Positions 14,066-22,404 of a stretch of 22,557 nt of DNA are shown in pieces (the stretch's first letter is position 1; each line of letters starts with the position of its first letter). Location: positions 1-22,557 of the forward strand of contig JBNKEI010000211.1 of NCBI GenBank assembly GCA_050288705.1, read 5' to 3'. The translations under genes and the position numbers were made by a program. Origin of the DNA: JBNKEI01 sp050288705. Lineage in GTDB: Bacteria > Myxococcota > Myxococcia > Myxococcales > UBA5297. Under the pieces are notes generated by a model, which saw nothing but the letters and a program-made list of their open reading frames with translations, did not search any database and was not told the origin of the DNA.

Positions 14066-15169
14066 TTAGGCGGTCTCGTTCTCTAAGACCGAAGGCATAC
14101 TTCCTTTGCCTTCAGCAATTTGCATAAGCAATTCATCAAGCTTGTTAAGAAGCACAGTGTTCCCATCTTGCTGATAGCTAGCCAAATTTTCCTCGTAATA
14201 AGCAAGCTGGGATAAGAAGGTAGAAAGTGCCTGTTCGGTAAGTTCTGGGGCAAAAAAGCCATACCCCAATTTTTCTAAATAGCGTGCATTAAGAACCTGT
14301 TCAAATTGTCCGCTGAGTGGGATAGAAAGTACTGGTTTGTGTAAGTATATAGCCTCGCTCATTAGCGTAAATCCGCCATTGGCCACTACCGCGCGCGCGG
14401 TACGCAAATCATCAATAAAACCTTGCTCACTGAATGGACGGTATAAAAGATTTTTATCGGCAAAATCTTCTTTGAGGTCTCGTCGCAGACCATAAATTCG
14501 GCAGGGGAACCCCGATTTTTTTAGAATAGATGGTAGTTCGGCATTTGCGGTCGACGTCTGATAAACTACTAAATGTTCTCCTTTAGTTGGTTGTGCTTTA
14601 ATAATTTCCGGGCGCAGTATGGGCGGGAGGAGAGTGGTGCGGTCGCGAGATATTTGTGGATAAAAGAAAGTGCTAACTAAATAATGGAAGCATCCGGGGA
14701 GTTTGCCTCTAACAATGCTTTTGGCTAAAAGGAAGTCGCTTTCGTGTCCTTTTATTAGTGATGGCTCGTGATCACATCGAGAAATAATTTGCATATTATC
14801 GATGGAAATAACTGGCAGCATCCAATTCAAACCGTATAAATAAGCAAAGGTCTCAAAATCGCTGATAACGCAATCAGGCGTAAAGTTTTCTTTTATTTCC
14901 CAATATTGGCGAATGTTATCTGGAATTCCGGTTAAAGCAGCTTGGGCATTTTGCAGCGCGGTTTTTACTTTATCAATAGCGTTTTCTTCATAGGCGAGAG
15001 TGCAACCCCAGATTTTATGAACGTTGGGAAAACGAGCGCGTAGGAATTCATAAGCGCGTCCAGAAACTACTACCTGCACTTCATGACGAGCGCTTAGCGC
15101 CTCAAGAATAACCCGGGAACGGGTAGCATGCCCCATTCCTTCACCAACTACTCCGTAAAGAATTTTCAT
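14066..15169 (-). CDS. GT-B fold glycosyltransferase (MJ1255/GT28-like)
   Basis: A 367-residue predicted glycosyltransferase. The N-terminal acceptor domain begins MKILYGVVGEGMGHATRS, the Gly-rich GMGHATR loop of MurG/MJ1255-type GT-B enzymes. The C-terminal donor domain shows VVANGGFTLMSEAIYLHKPVLSIPL (about 261-285) and the FEQVLNARYLEKLGYG segment, the usual sugar-nucleotide-binding region. It has no membrane segments. An AGAGAG-type ribosome-binding site precedes the ATG. It probably acts on cell-surface glycans or lipids; donor and acceptor cannot be read from sequence. It stands between the sspB and sigma-factor genes on the same strand. Confidence 0.82.
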   Translation of the reverse strand: MKILYGVVGEGMGHATRSRVILEALSARHEVQVVVSGRAYEFLRARFPNVHKIWGCTLAYEENAIDKVKTALQNAQAALTGIPDNIRQYWEIKENFTPDCVISDFETFAYLYGLNWMLPVISIDNMQIISRCDHEPSLIKGHESDFLLAKSIVRGKLPGCFHYLVSTFFYPQISRDRTTLLPPILRPEIIKAQPTKGEHLVVYQTSTANAELPSILKKSGFPCRIYGLRRDLKEDFADKNLLYRPFSEQGFIDDLRTARAVVANGGFTLMSEAIYLHKPVLSIPLSGQFEQVLNARYLEKLGYGFFAPELTEQALSTFLSQLAYYEENLASYQQDGNTVLLNKLDELLMQIAEGKGSMPSVLENETA

Positions 15170-15204
15170 GATTACTCTCTGAAAATATGAAATGCAGGCC
15201 GCGA

Positions 15205-15218
15205 CCCGCGAATGCGGG
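15205..15218. other. GC-rich hairpin after sspB
   Basis: CCCGC-GAAT-GCGGG forms a 5-base stem with a tetraloop, 7 bases beyond the sspB stop in its reading direction. There is no T-run, so it may be an mRNA-stabilising or processing hairpin, or a weak terminator. Confidence 0.3.
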
Positions 15219-15224
15219 GGCTAT

Positions 15225-15713
15225 TTACTTGACCAAACGCAAATGACACCCCTGTCGTTTGGTTGTTTTCTCTGGCGAGTCGGAGCTGGAAACCGATTCT
15301 TCTTTCGGAACCGACGAAAGAGGAGTAAGGCAGGGCTTTGCCTTCTGGTCGGTAGTCATTTCCCGATTTCCTTCGGGTAGCGTTGAGCTTGCAATAGATT
15401 GCAAAAGTTCTGGGGGAATATCTTCGGCAAATAGGCTGGCCTGCTCCTGACGCTGAGAAAAAATACCAAAAATTGCCGACCAGGGAACTGCTACCGGGTG
15501 TCGAGAGCCTCCAAAGCTAAGCGTCGCCCGTACTCCCCATTGATTTACTACTAAATCGGGGGGATCGAATCGATAAGAAAAGTTTAGTCGTAACTGATAG
15601 TCGTCTCGGAACTGAGGAGGGACTGCCACTCCTGGACGTCGTGCGTCCAGTGCCACCATTGCTATTCCTCGCTCTAGCGCTTGCTCCATTTTATTTTGCT
15701 TTTCTTGCGACAT
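15225..15713 (-). CDS. sspB: SspB-like ClpXP adaptor
   Basis: A 162-residue protein. The core (about 1-90: DARRPGVAVPPQF, LRLNFSYRFDPPDL, GVRATLSFGGSRHPVAVPWSAIFGI) matches the SspB family, which holds ssrA-tagged and other substrates and delivers them to ClpXP. A polar linker (about 91-152) follows, and the protein ends HLRLVK, close to the C-terminal ClpX-docking peptide of E. coli SspB (LRVVK). The start at 15713 is chosen for its GGTGAG site and family fit; an upstream ATG 22 codons earlier would overlap the end of smpB. It lies 7 bases after smpB, so tagging (SmpB with tmRNA) and disposal of tagged proteins are encoded together. Confidence 0.87.
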   Translation of the reverse strand: MSQEKQNKMEQALERGIAMVALDARRPGVAVPPQFRDDYQLRLNFSYRFDPPDLVVNQWGVRATLSFGGSRHPVAVPWSAIFGIFSQRQEQASLFAEDIPPELLQSIASSTLPEGNREMTTDQKAKPCLTPLSSVPKEESVSSSDSPEKTTKRQGCHLRLVK

Positions 15714-15720
15714 GATAATC

Positions 15721-16224
15721 TCACCGTCTCTTACGACTGTCTCGATATTGTTTGGCTTTCTGGGATACTGCTCGTGCAAGCTCGCGTCTAGTTTCTCTCT
15801 CTTTTATGTCTTCACGTTTATCTATGCCGGCCTTGCCTTTGGCTAACCCCAATTCAATCTTGGCCCATCCATTACGGAAATATATTTGGAGGGGGACTAA
15901 TGCATAGCCTCGCTCCTTTACCCGATGTAAAAGCTTGTCCAGTTCCTGTCGGCGTAGAAGAAGGCGTCTTTTGCGTAACGGCTCATGACCAAACATTGCC
16001 GCCGGTTTATAGGCTCCGATATTCACATTGTGGAGAAAAAGCTGATCTTTTTCTGCCATAGCGTAACCGTCGGAAAGGTTTGCAGTGCCTTCTCGTAAGC
16101 TCTTCACCTCACTTCCAATCAACTCAATTCCTGCCTCGTAGGATTCTTCAATACTGTACTCAAAGCGCGCTCTGCGGTTACGCACTACAACTTGTTTGGA
16201 GGTCTCTTTTTTTAGTGCAGACAT
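15721..16224 (-). CDS. smpB: SsrA-binding protein SmpB
   Basis: A 167-residue tmRNA-binding protein needed for trans-translation on stalled ribosomes. Family marks: NRRARFEYSIEESYEAGI, ELIGSEVKSLREG (about 35-46), LFLHNVNIGAY (about 62-72), the LLHRVKERGYALVPLQIYF segment, and a basic C-terminal tail (DKREDIKERETRRELARA) that reaches the decoding centre. Where many members have GKK.YDKRE, this one reads GKAGIDKRE. The start at 16224 (MSALKKETSK) is chosen over an ATG eight codons upstream for family fit; its ribosome-binding site is weak. sspB follows 7 bases later. No tmRNA gene was seen nearby. Confidence 0.95.
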   Translation of the reverse strand: MSALKKETSKQVVVRNRRARFEYSIEESYEAGIELIGSEVKSLREGTANLSDGYAMAEKDQLFLHNVNIGAYKPAAMFGHEPLRKRRLLLRRQELDKLLHRVKERGYALVPLQIYFRNGWAKIELGLAKGKAGIDKREDIKERETRRELARAVSQKAKQYRDSRKRR

Positions 16225-16260
16225 AGTAGGTAACCAGAATAACCACAATAAGTATCAACT

Positions 16261-16341
16261 TGGGCGGGGAGGGACTCGAACCCTCACACCTTTCAGCACG
16301 GGCTTCTAAGACCCGCGTGTCTACCGTTCCACCACCCGCCC
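16261..16341 (-). tRNA. tRNA-Leu (anticodon UAG)
   Basis: It reads as a complete class II tRNA on the minus strand. The acceptor arms GGGCGGG and CCCGCCC pair fully with A as discriminator base. The anticodon stem is CGGGT/GCCCG with loop CTTAGAA, giving anticodon UAG (leucine, CUN codons). A long variable arm follows, then the T arm GAGGG-TTCGAGT-CCCTC. The 3' CCA is not encoded. It lies 36 bases upstream of smpB on the same strand. Confidence 0.95.
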
Positions 16342-16357
16342 GAATATGTTGACGCCA

Positions 16358-16366
16358 CCTATAACA
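16358..16366 (-). promoter_or_regulatory. Extended -10 element for tRNA-Leu
   Basis: On the minus strand TG-T-TATAGG lies 17 bases before the tRNA 5' end, a typical distance. No clear -35 is seen. Transcription may continue into smpB-sspB. Confidence 0.4.
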
Positions 16367-16458
16367 CAGCAATAGTTTCAAAATCTAATGATTTTGCTGC
16401 TGAGTCAACTGCAAAGCCCCAATATTCCGCTTGGGCTAGCATAGTTCCCCATCGCTCT

Positions 16459-16495
16459 GTTTACCGAGCCAACCTTGATCTTTCTTGGGGTAAAC
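16459..16495. promoter_or_regulatory. Inverted repeat upstream of tig
   Basis: GTTTACC (16459-16465) and GGTAAAC (16489-16495) are perfect 7-base arms separated by 23 bases, about 80 bases before the tig start. It could be an operator. A -35-like TTGACG lies further down at about 16521, but no good -10 follows it. Confidence 0.3.
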
Positions 16496-16573
16496 GATCA
16501 TCAATTGCAATCACTCTCTTGACGCCAAGCCAGAATCGGGATACCCCCACCCATCTAGATTTCGAGGATAGGA

Positions 16574-17857
16574 ATGGTTAATCATACTCTTGAAGAAGTG
16601 TCAGCGGTAGAGATGTGCATCAAAATCGAAGTTCCTTCGGATAAGGTACGTTCCGAGATTGATCGAACTTATCGTACCTTTTCTATGCAAGCTAAAGTGC
16701 AAGGATTCCGCCAGGGAAAGGTTCCTCGACGTGTCTTGGAATCGCGTTTTAAACACCAGGTAGAGAACGAAGCCATGCAGAACCTGGTTTCTTTTAGTTA
16801 CGATGAAGCCCTTAGTTCTCATCCGGAAATTGTACCTGTAGGGCTTCCCAAGGTTACTAACACCAATTTTAAATTGGGAGAGCCTTTTAGCTACCACGCT
16901 TATGTGGAAGTAAAGCCTAAGCTTGACCCTCAGAATTATGAAGGTCTTTCGTTGCAAAAATCCGAAGCCTCAGTATCCGAGGAGCAGGTTGACAAGGAAA
17001 TTGAGCGTTTGCGTATCGCTTGGTCTTACCTTGAGCCGATAACCGATCGTTCGGTAGCGGAAGAAGGGGATTTTGCCGAAGTATCCTATGCTGGAACTGT
17101 TGATGGCGACCAGTTTCCGGGTTCTCAAGCTGACAGCGCTACCGTACAAGTTTCTTCCGATGGAAACATACTCGAAGGACACGTACCTCTAGTAGGGGTT
17201 TCAATTGGAGAGACTCGAGAGGTGGTTCACACTTTTTCCGCCGATCATCAGCCCGCCCAATTGGCGAATAAGACAGCCACTTTTCATGTTTCTTTGAAGG
17301 CATTGAAGACTCGCATTCTTCCGCCCATGGATGATCAATTGGCGGAAAGGGCGGGCGTCGGTTCCTCGCTTTTGGAATTACGAAACCGTATTCATCGCGA
17401 GTTCATGGAAGCACAAAACCAAAAAATTGCCCAGGAAACTCGCAAACAGCTTTTCCAACAACTGATTGAGCGTAACTCATTTGAGGTTCCGTCTGCTTTG
17501 GTAGAAAAGCGAATAAACCAACTTTTGGAAGCTTCCGTCGAGCAATTCGTGCGTCAGGGCATCGATGTACGAAAGCTCAACCTTGATGTCGAACAACTGC
17601 GCGCCAGCATCCGTCCGCATGCAGTTGCCGATGTCAAAGGCGCTCTTCTTGTCGAAGCAATTGCTGATAAAGAAAGCATCGCTGCCCTTCCTGAAGATCT
17701 AGACGCCAAATTCAAAGAACTGTCTGAAAAGCTAAGTATTCCGGAAGACCAAGTGCGCCAACAAGTTGTTAATAACCAAGCGATGGATGCTTTTCGATTA
17801 CAAATCCGCGAGGAAAAAACTCTCGCTTTTCTAAAATCTAAGGCGAAAACTGAATAA
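16574..17857 (+). CDS. tig: Trigger factor (ribosome-associated chaperone and prolyl isomerase)
   Basis: A 427-residue chaperone that binds the ribosomal exit tunnel and shields nascent chains. The N-terminal ribosome-binding domain carries the signature GFRQGKVPRRVL (44-55). The FKBP-like PPIase domain follows (about 155-245; GDFAEVSYAGTVDG, LVGVSIGETREV), then the helical C-terminal arms. Length and domain order are normal. GAGGATAGGA precedes the ATG. It heads the tig-clpP unit, an arrangement widespread in bacteria. Confidence 0.96.
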   Translation: MVNHTLEEVSAVEMCIKIEVPSDKVRSEIDRTYRTFSMQAKVQGFRQGKVPRRVLESRFKHQVENEAMQNLVSFSYDEALSSHPEIVPVGLPKVTNTNFKLGEPFSYHAYVEVKPKLDPQNYEGLSLQKSEASVSEEQVDKEIERLRIAWSYLEPITDRSVAEEGDFAEVSYAGTVDGDQFPGSQADSATVQVSSDGNILEGHVPLVGVSIGETREVVHTFSADHQPAQLANKTATFHVSLKALKTRILPPMDDQLAERAGVGSSLLELRNRIHREFMEAQNQKIAQETRKQLFQQLIERNSFEVPSALVEKRINQLLEASVEQFVRQGIDVRKLNLDVEQLRASIRPHAVADVKGALLVEAIADKESIAALPEDLDAKFKELSEKLSIPEDQVRQQVVNNQAMDAFRLQIREEKTLAFLKSKAKTE

Positions 17858-17865
17858 AGCTAATG

Positions 17866-17890
17866 GCTCACCCGGCGTTGCTGGTTGAGC
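17866..17890 (+). other. Hairpin in the tig-clpP spacer
   Basis: GCTCACCC and GGTTGAGC pair with one mismatch around a short loop, followed by AAAATTGCTTTG. The T-run is poor, so it is more likely an RNA-processing or attenuating structure than a full terminator between tig and clpP. Confidence 0.35.
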
Positions 17891-17956
17891 AAAATTGCTT
17901 TGCCAAAATCCGAGAGGAAGTAAACACTTTTGCGATGATTTGTACGGAGGTTTTAC

Positions 17957-18559
17957 ATGGTTCATCAGAACTACATCATTCCTAATCCCATAGTTGTGGA
18001 GCAAACTCACCGTGGGGAGCGAAGTTACGATATCTACTCGCGCTTGCTTAAGGATCGCATAGTTTTTCTGGGCACTCCCGTTAACGATGATGTGGCCAAC
18101 ATTGTCATTGCCCAGTTGCTTTTCTTGGAAAGCGAAGACCCTGACAAGGAAATTAACTTATATATTAATTCCCCAGGGGGATCGGTTACCGCAGGATTAG
18201 CAATATACGACACCATGCAGTATGTAAAACCACCTATTTCAACTATTTGTATGGGTCAGGCCGCATCTATGGGAGCCTTGCTTCTTTGTGCGGGAGCAAA
18301 GGGAAAACGTTTTGGGCTGCCTCATTCCCGCATCATGATTCATCAAGTCTCTGGTGGGGTTTCTGGGCAGGCTACTGACGTAGAGATTCATGCCAAAGAA
18401 ATTCTTCGATTGAAGGCCAAGCTAAATGAAATAATTTCCAAACATACCGATCAGCCTATTGAACGTGTCGAGAAGGACGCAGAACGCGATTACTTTATGA
18501 GTGCTGCTGAAGCTAAGGCATACGGTCTGATTGATGAAGTTATGCCTAAACGACATTGA
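17957..18559 (+). CDS. clpP: ATP-dependent Clp protease proteolytic subunit
   Basis: A 200-residue serine protease subunit that forms the tetradecameric chamber used with ClpX/ClpA. The catalytic triad is visible as S104 (GQAASMGA), H129 (MIHQ) and D178 (ERDYFM), each seven residues beyond the numbering of mature E. coli ClpP. YINSPGGSV (69-77) and the hydrophobic Clp-ATPase docking region are intact. GGAGG lies just upstream of the ATG. It lies 99 bases after tig. The usual next gene, clpX, is missing; a metallopeptidase gene follows after 15 bases. Confidence 0.97.
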   Translation: MVHQNYIIPNPIVVEQTHRGERSYDIYSRLLKDRIVFLGTPVNDDVANIVIAQLLFLESEDPDKEINLYINSPGGSVTAGLAIYDTMQYVKPPISTICMGQAASMGALLLCAGAKGKRFGLPHSRIMIHQVSGGVSGQATDVEIHAKEILRLKAKLNEIISKHTDQPIERVEKDAERDYFMSAAEAKAYGLIDEVMPKRH

Positions 18560-18574
18560 AGAAAGTGAACGCTC

Positions 18575-19204
18575 TTGACTGCGCGTGCTCCCAAGCTGGC
18601 TTCGTCTTCTCGACTACCGAATATCACTCGCATGGTTCGAGAGGTAGCTCGCGATGTGGCGGAAAAACTTCCCGAGTTTTCCCATATCAAAGCCTCGCGA
18701 ATATTGGTGGTTGCTGGCGAAGCGCGCCGTTCTTCATGGGCGACCATTCGCGCCTTGGGTTGTGCTTCCAATAGTGGAGAGCGGCCAATAGTGCGCATAA
18801 AGAGCAGGCAGATGCTGTATGTCATTACGTTGCGTCCACGCTTTTTTCGGATAGCCACTCCGCGCAAACGTATCGAAACCATTCTTCATGAGCTGTTCCA
18901 CATTTCTGAGCGTTTTGATGGCACCCTGCATCGAGGAAGACGCCATTCTTGTTTACAGGACGAATTTTTTGGCCGACTTGAACCTTTGGTAAAACGTTAC
19001 CTGACGTTAATATCCCCCAAGCTTTCCCAGGCATTCTCTATTCACGGACTGGTATCCGTGCGCCAATGGTTGGAAAAACCAGCACTGTCTAATGGAAATC
19101 GTGCGCGCTCGCGTCGTATCTACACAGAGAAGCAACTTTTTGTTGGGCCGGTACAAATGGTTACCCGGCCAGCGGCTAGGTCAATATTTCCTAAAGTTTA
19201 CTAA
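18575..19204 (+). CDS. Putative HEXXH zinc metallopeptidase
   Basis: A 209-residue protein with a clear zinc-protease motif, H105-E106-L-F-H109, in the context RIETILHELFHISERFDGTLH; H119 or H124 could supply a third ligand. It lacks a signal peptide and has a basic Arg-rich tail (about 170-209). It resembles uncharacterised bacterial 'putative metallopeptidase' proteins, but the family is not certain. The start is taken as TTG at 18575, 15 bases after clpP; an ATG at 18632 (MVREVARDV) is the alternative and neither has a good ribosome-binding site. Its position right after clpP, where clpX usually lies, suggests co-transcription. Confidence 0.72.
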   Translation: MTARAPKLASSSRLPNITRMVREVARDVAEKLPEFSHIKASRILVVAGEARRSSWATIRALGCASNSGERPIVRIKSRQMLYVITLRPRFFRIATPRKRIETILHELFHISERFDGTLHRGRRHSCLQDEFFGRLEPLVKRYLTLISPKLSQAFSIHGLVSVRQWLEKPALSNGNRARSRRIYTEKQLFVGPVQMVTRPAARSIFPKVY

Positions 19205-19297
19205 AAAATGTTGATGGCTCGGTTGCTATAGGTGTGAGTATCAGATAATCTTCTACACCAGTTGTGGTCATTCCTATCGATACTGAGGAGAAAAACA

Positions 19298-20026
19298 ATG
19301 GAGGGGTTCGAGGGAACCATCTCTGGCTTGGGCCTTCGTGAAGTCATTCAACTTCATAGTTTAAATCAGTTTTCCGGTTGTATTACTGTTCAGGGCCAAG
19401 ACCGTGTTGGTCTAGTTTTTTTTCGTCAAGGAAATGTTATCCACGCAGAGTACAATAATGAAGTGGGAGAATCGGCGCTTAGCAATATGTTACGTTGGCC
19501 GGCGGGTCGATTCAGTCTGCAGAACAATGTCACTACCACTAGTCGTACGATTAATAAAAGTTTAAGAGAGCTGTTCTCGGATGAAAAGCAGGGGATAGTT
19601 GAAATTTGCGGTAATGAAGCAAGATTTGATTTTAAACGGCAACCGTCTCAGTCAGATGTCATCAAAAAAATTAATAATATTGCCGGAGTGGTTGATTCTG
19701 CGTTGCAGACTAAAGATGGTGTTTTAGTTGGTGACAAAGAATTTGAAGCCGAAAAGCTGGCTGGGCAAGCCGCGTATTTTGCAATGGTAGCCAGGCGACT
19801 GGGGACGGTTTTTCAGACGGGGGAGCTACGGTCTGGATCGGTTCAAGGGTTTCATCGTCATTTAATGGTTTATTCTTCCAAAAATCACTATTTGAGCATA
19901 TTGGCGCGCGGAGAAGTGCAAATTGGCACGGTAGACTCGCAAGCTCGTAAAATTCTTTCTCGCAGTCGACTGAAAGCTAGTGAAAGTGGAGAGGAGGAGC
20001 CATGGAAAACCTATTGCCCCAGCTAA
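19298..20026 (+). CDS. DUF4388 plus roadblock-like regulatory protein
   Basis: A 242-residue cytoplasmic protein. Residues 1-95 match the DUF4388 (PATAN-like) domain: MEGFEGTISGLGLREVIQLHSLNQFSGCITV, RVGLVFFRQGNVIHAEY, GESALSNMLRWPAGRFSL. Residues about 118-222 look like a roadblock/LC7 domain (IKKINNIAGVVDSALQTKDGVLVG), the fold of MglB-type regulators of small GTPases. The start at 19298 is fixed by GAGGAG; an upstream in-frame start 12 codons earlier lacks one. The end overlaps the next gene by 25 bases. Such proteins are abundant in Myxococcota in polarity and motility control, but no GTPase gene is adjacent. Confidence 0.75.
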   Translation: MEGFEGTISGLGLREVIQLHSLNQFSGCITVQGQDRVGLVFFRQGNVIHAEYNNEVGESALSNMLRWPAGRFSLQNNVTTTSRTINKSLRELFSDEKQGIVEICGNEARFDFKRQPSQSDVIKKINNIAGVVDSALQTKDGVLVGDKEFEAEKLAGQAAYFAMVARRLGTVFQTGELRSGSVQGFHRHLMVYSSKNHYLSILARGEVQIGTVDSQARKILSRSRLKASESGEEEPWKTYCPS

Positions 20027-20433
20027 ATTCTGTTCCTGGGATTCTTGGAAGCATGGTGTGCAGTAGAGAAGGCCAGGTGGTGGGGTTTTCGTTTCCCCGT
20101 ATTTTCGATTTGGAAATGATGAAAGAGGCGGCCTCAATTTTGGCGGATAGTTCGGTTGGTTTGGAAACTATCACCGGAAGTATAGGACTAATAGACTTAC
20201 GCTATAGTGATTCCCGAATTATTATTAAGCCTACTCAAAAAGCTTTTTTGCTGCTGATGTGTTCTAAAAACGTTAACCTCCAGTTGCTGGTAATTTCTTG
20301 TTCTGTAGCTGCCCACAAAATAGAAAAATTACTTACCGATTATTCATTAGAAAGCATGACATCATCTGCTGATCTAAAGGAAAAAGATAGAAGTAATAAT
20401 AAGACCGAATTTCAATGGTGGCCTAGCTTGTAA
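20002..20433 (+). CDS. Roadblock/LC7-like protein
   Basis: A 143-residue protein. Residues about 1-115 read as a roadblock/LC7 domain (LLPQLNSVPGILGSMVCSREGQVVGFSFP, then helices and strands ending VISCSVAAHKIEKLL), followed by a polar tail. It overlaps the preceding DUF4388-roadblock gene by 25 bases, with GAGGAGG inside that gene's end, implying translational coupling and probably a heterodimeric or shared complex. The family call is moderately sure; the partner GTPase is unknown. Confidence 0.7.
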   Translation: MENLLPQLNSVPGILGSMVCSREGQVVGFSFPRIFDLEMMKEAASILADSSVGLETITGSIGLIDLRYSDSRIIIKPTQKAFLLLMCSKNVNLQLLVISCSVAAHKIEKLLTDYSLESMTSSADLKEKDRSNNKTEFQWWPSL

Positions 20434-20500
20434 TGAATGGTCTTTTTTAAAACAATTTACTAATGTAAAATTAAAGTTTGGTAAATAAGTCTTCCTTGTG

Positions 20501-22294
20501 TCAATTTTCTGGGGAAAGCTTTTGGCGACGTGCTAACGGTATGATTCCAAATAGCTTTAGCCATTTAATAAGGCCTTCAAAAAAAACTACTGTCATTAAT
20601 GCCATTAACGTTGCAGATAACCCTACCAATAAATACTTTTTTTCGGCCCAGAATTCAATGACGTTGAGATATCCTGCAGTCATGGTTACCGGTATGATAA
20701 AAAAGCCAGGAAAGGCTGTTACCCATGCGTACTGTGCCTGACCTTGTCTAATGAGCATGGTGGTGCAAACAATGAGCGCGCTTCCCGCCAATAGTTGGTT
20801 AGCCATGCCAAAAACTGGCCAAATAGATTTAATGTCTCCAGTCCAAACTAAATATCCCCAAGAACCGGTGAATAGAAAGCTAGTAATGATGATTCCTGGA
20901 ATCCATCTTTTTTCCTGGAATTTTGGGAATACACTTCCCAGCATTTCTTGAATCATGTATCGACCAACGCGTGTTCCGGTATCAATTGCGGTTAGAATAA
21001 ATACTGCTTGGAACATAATTGCAAAATGGTACCAATAACCAGTAAGATTGTGCATATATGGAATAGAACCGAGTATATTAGCCATTCCTACCGCGAGGGA
21101 AACCGCTCCCCCCGGTCGATGGGCGATATTCATTCCTATTGCCTGGGAAAGTTCATCTAAGTGCACAGGGGTCATGCCTAAGTGTGAAAACACCTCAGCG
21201 GTAGTGTTGATGGCAAAATAATCGTCGGGAACCAATACACAAGCAGTAATTAAGGCAAGAATGGCCACCATTCCTTCTGCAAGCATTGCTCCATAACCAA
21301 CGAACAGAATGTCACGTTCATTGGCAATCATTTTTGGAGTGGTGCCACTTCCTATTACTGCATGAAAACCAGAAATTGCTCCGCAGGCAATGGTAGTGAA
21401 TAAAAAAGGGAAAATTGAACCGGAAAATACCGGGCCCTCTTCAGTTAAAAAACGGGTGGTTGTACTCATTTGCATCGTGGGAGCGACAATGGCAACTCCT
21501 ATTGCCAGCATGGCAATAGTTCCCAATTTTAAATACGTGGAAAGATAATCGCGAGGGCAAAGTAAAAGCCATATCGGCAAAACTGAAGCTACATATCCGT
21601 ATGCAGGTATGGCAATTTTTATTTGGTTCTCGGAAAGCGAAAATATTTTAGAAAGAACTTGATCGTGTGCAATGTAGGAACCGGTAAGAACCGCGATAAC
21701 CAGAAGCGCAACCGCCAGAATACTTGCACCTGCGACATCGCCAGGTCGAAATTTAAATAGCCATAATCCCATTAATATGGCGATAGGAATAGTGGCTGCC
21801 ACCGTAAAAACTCCCCAGGGGCTTTGGTACAAGGAATTACACATTGCGATAGATAAGCCTGCAATGGTTAGAATCAATATAAAAAGTATGGCAAAAGAAG
21901 CCACGAATCCTACTCGACGACTGATTTCTTTTCCGGCAATGACGGAAAGGCTTTTACCTCCGTGTCTGACTGATGCGAACAAGATAACCATATCGTGTAC
22001 TGCGCCACCAATTACGCAGCCGATAAGAATCCAAAGAGCTCCAGGTAGAAAACCAAACTGGGCAGCAAGTACTGGCCCCAATAAAGGGCCGGCCGCCGAT
22101 ATTGCAGCAAAGTGATGCCCGAATATCATGTAACGATTAGTTTCACTATAGTCGAGACTATCGTTCATGGTTACTGCTGGTGTTGCTCTGGTTGCATCGA
22201 GTTTAAGAACTCTGTTTGCAATGAACAGCCCGTAAAACCGATAGGCAATAGCAAAAATGCAAAGTGCAGCAAAAACCAGCGTAAGTGCATTCAT
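20501..22294 (-). CDS. cstA: CstA-family carbon starvation transporter
   Basis: A 597-residue inner-membrane transporter with many hydrophobic segments across its length. CstA/BtsT proteins take up peptides or pyruvate during carbon limitation. Family marks: the N-terminal FGHHFAAISAAGPLLGPVLAAQ (about 58-79), the GGAVHDMVIL segment (about 96-105), GFHAVIGSGTTPKMI (about 310-324) and TAIDTGTRVGRY (about 443-454). It is shorter than E. coli CstA and BtsT (about 700 residues), matching the shorter class. The ATG has a weak ribosome-binding site. Substrate choice between peptide and pyruvate is not readable. It converges with the roadblock gene. Confidence 0.92.
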   Translation of the reverse strand: MNALTLVFAALCIFAIAYRFYGLFIANRVLKLDATRATPAVTMNDSLDYSETNRYMIFGHHFAAISAAGPLLGPVLAAQFGFLPGALWILIGCVIGGAVHDMVILFASVRHGGKSLSVIAGKEISRRVGFVASFAILFILILTIAGLSIAMCNSLYQSPWGVFTVAATIPIAILMGLWLFKFRPGDVAGASILAVALLVIAVLTGSYIAHDQVLSKIFSLSENQIKIAIPAYGYVASVLPIWLLLCPRDYLSTYLKLGTIAMLAIGVAIVAPTMQMSTTTRFLTEEGPVFSGSIFPFLFTTIACGAISGFHAVIGSGTTPKMIANERDILFVGYGAMLAEGMVAILALITACVLVPDDYFAINTTAEVFSHLGMTPVHLDELSQAIGMNIAHRPGGAVSLAVGMANILGSIPYMHNLTGYWYHFAIMFQAVFILTAIDTGTRVGRYMIQEMLGSVFPKFQEKRWIPGIIITSFLFTGSWGYLVWTGDIKSIWPVFGMANQLLAGSALIVCTTMLIRQGQAQYAWVTAFPGFFIIPVTMTAGYLNVIEFWAEKKYLLVGLSATLMALMTVVFFEGLIKWLKLFGIIPLARRQKLSPEN

Positions 22295-22334
22295 TTGAGA
22301 TTCTCAATAAAAAATTGTAAATAAATTTCAGTGC

Positions 22335-22362
22335 AACATAATTTTTCTACATAAATTTTCAA
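22335..22362 (-). promoter_or_regulatory. Sigma-70-type promoter candidate for cstA
   Basis: On the minus strand TTGAAA (22357-22362), a 16-base spacer, and TATGTT (22335-22340) lie in very A+T-rich DNA about 41 bases before the cstA start. Matches are 5/6 and 4/6. Confidence 0.4.
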
Positions 22363-22404
22363 CAGATAATTTCCAGACTACAGAAGCTAGTCTTTGTTCA
22401 TACT

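Noticed and set aside
15714..16260. tmRNA gene near smpB
   Set aside because: I looked around smpB and the tRNA for an alanine-like acceptor with a tag reading frame and found none; the only tRNA-like fold is a normal tRNA-Leu.
16384..16440. Hairpins between tRNA-Leu and tig (AAAATC/GATTTT and AGCCC..AA/TTGGGCT)
   Set aside because: Short or bulged stems without a T-run and no transcript expected to end there; not strong enough to call a terminator or RNA gene.
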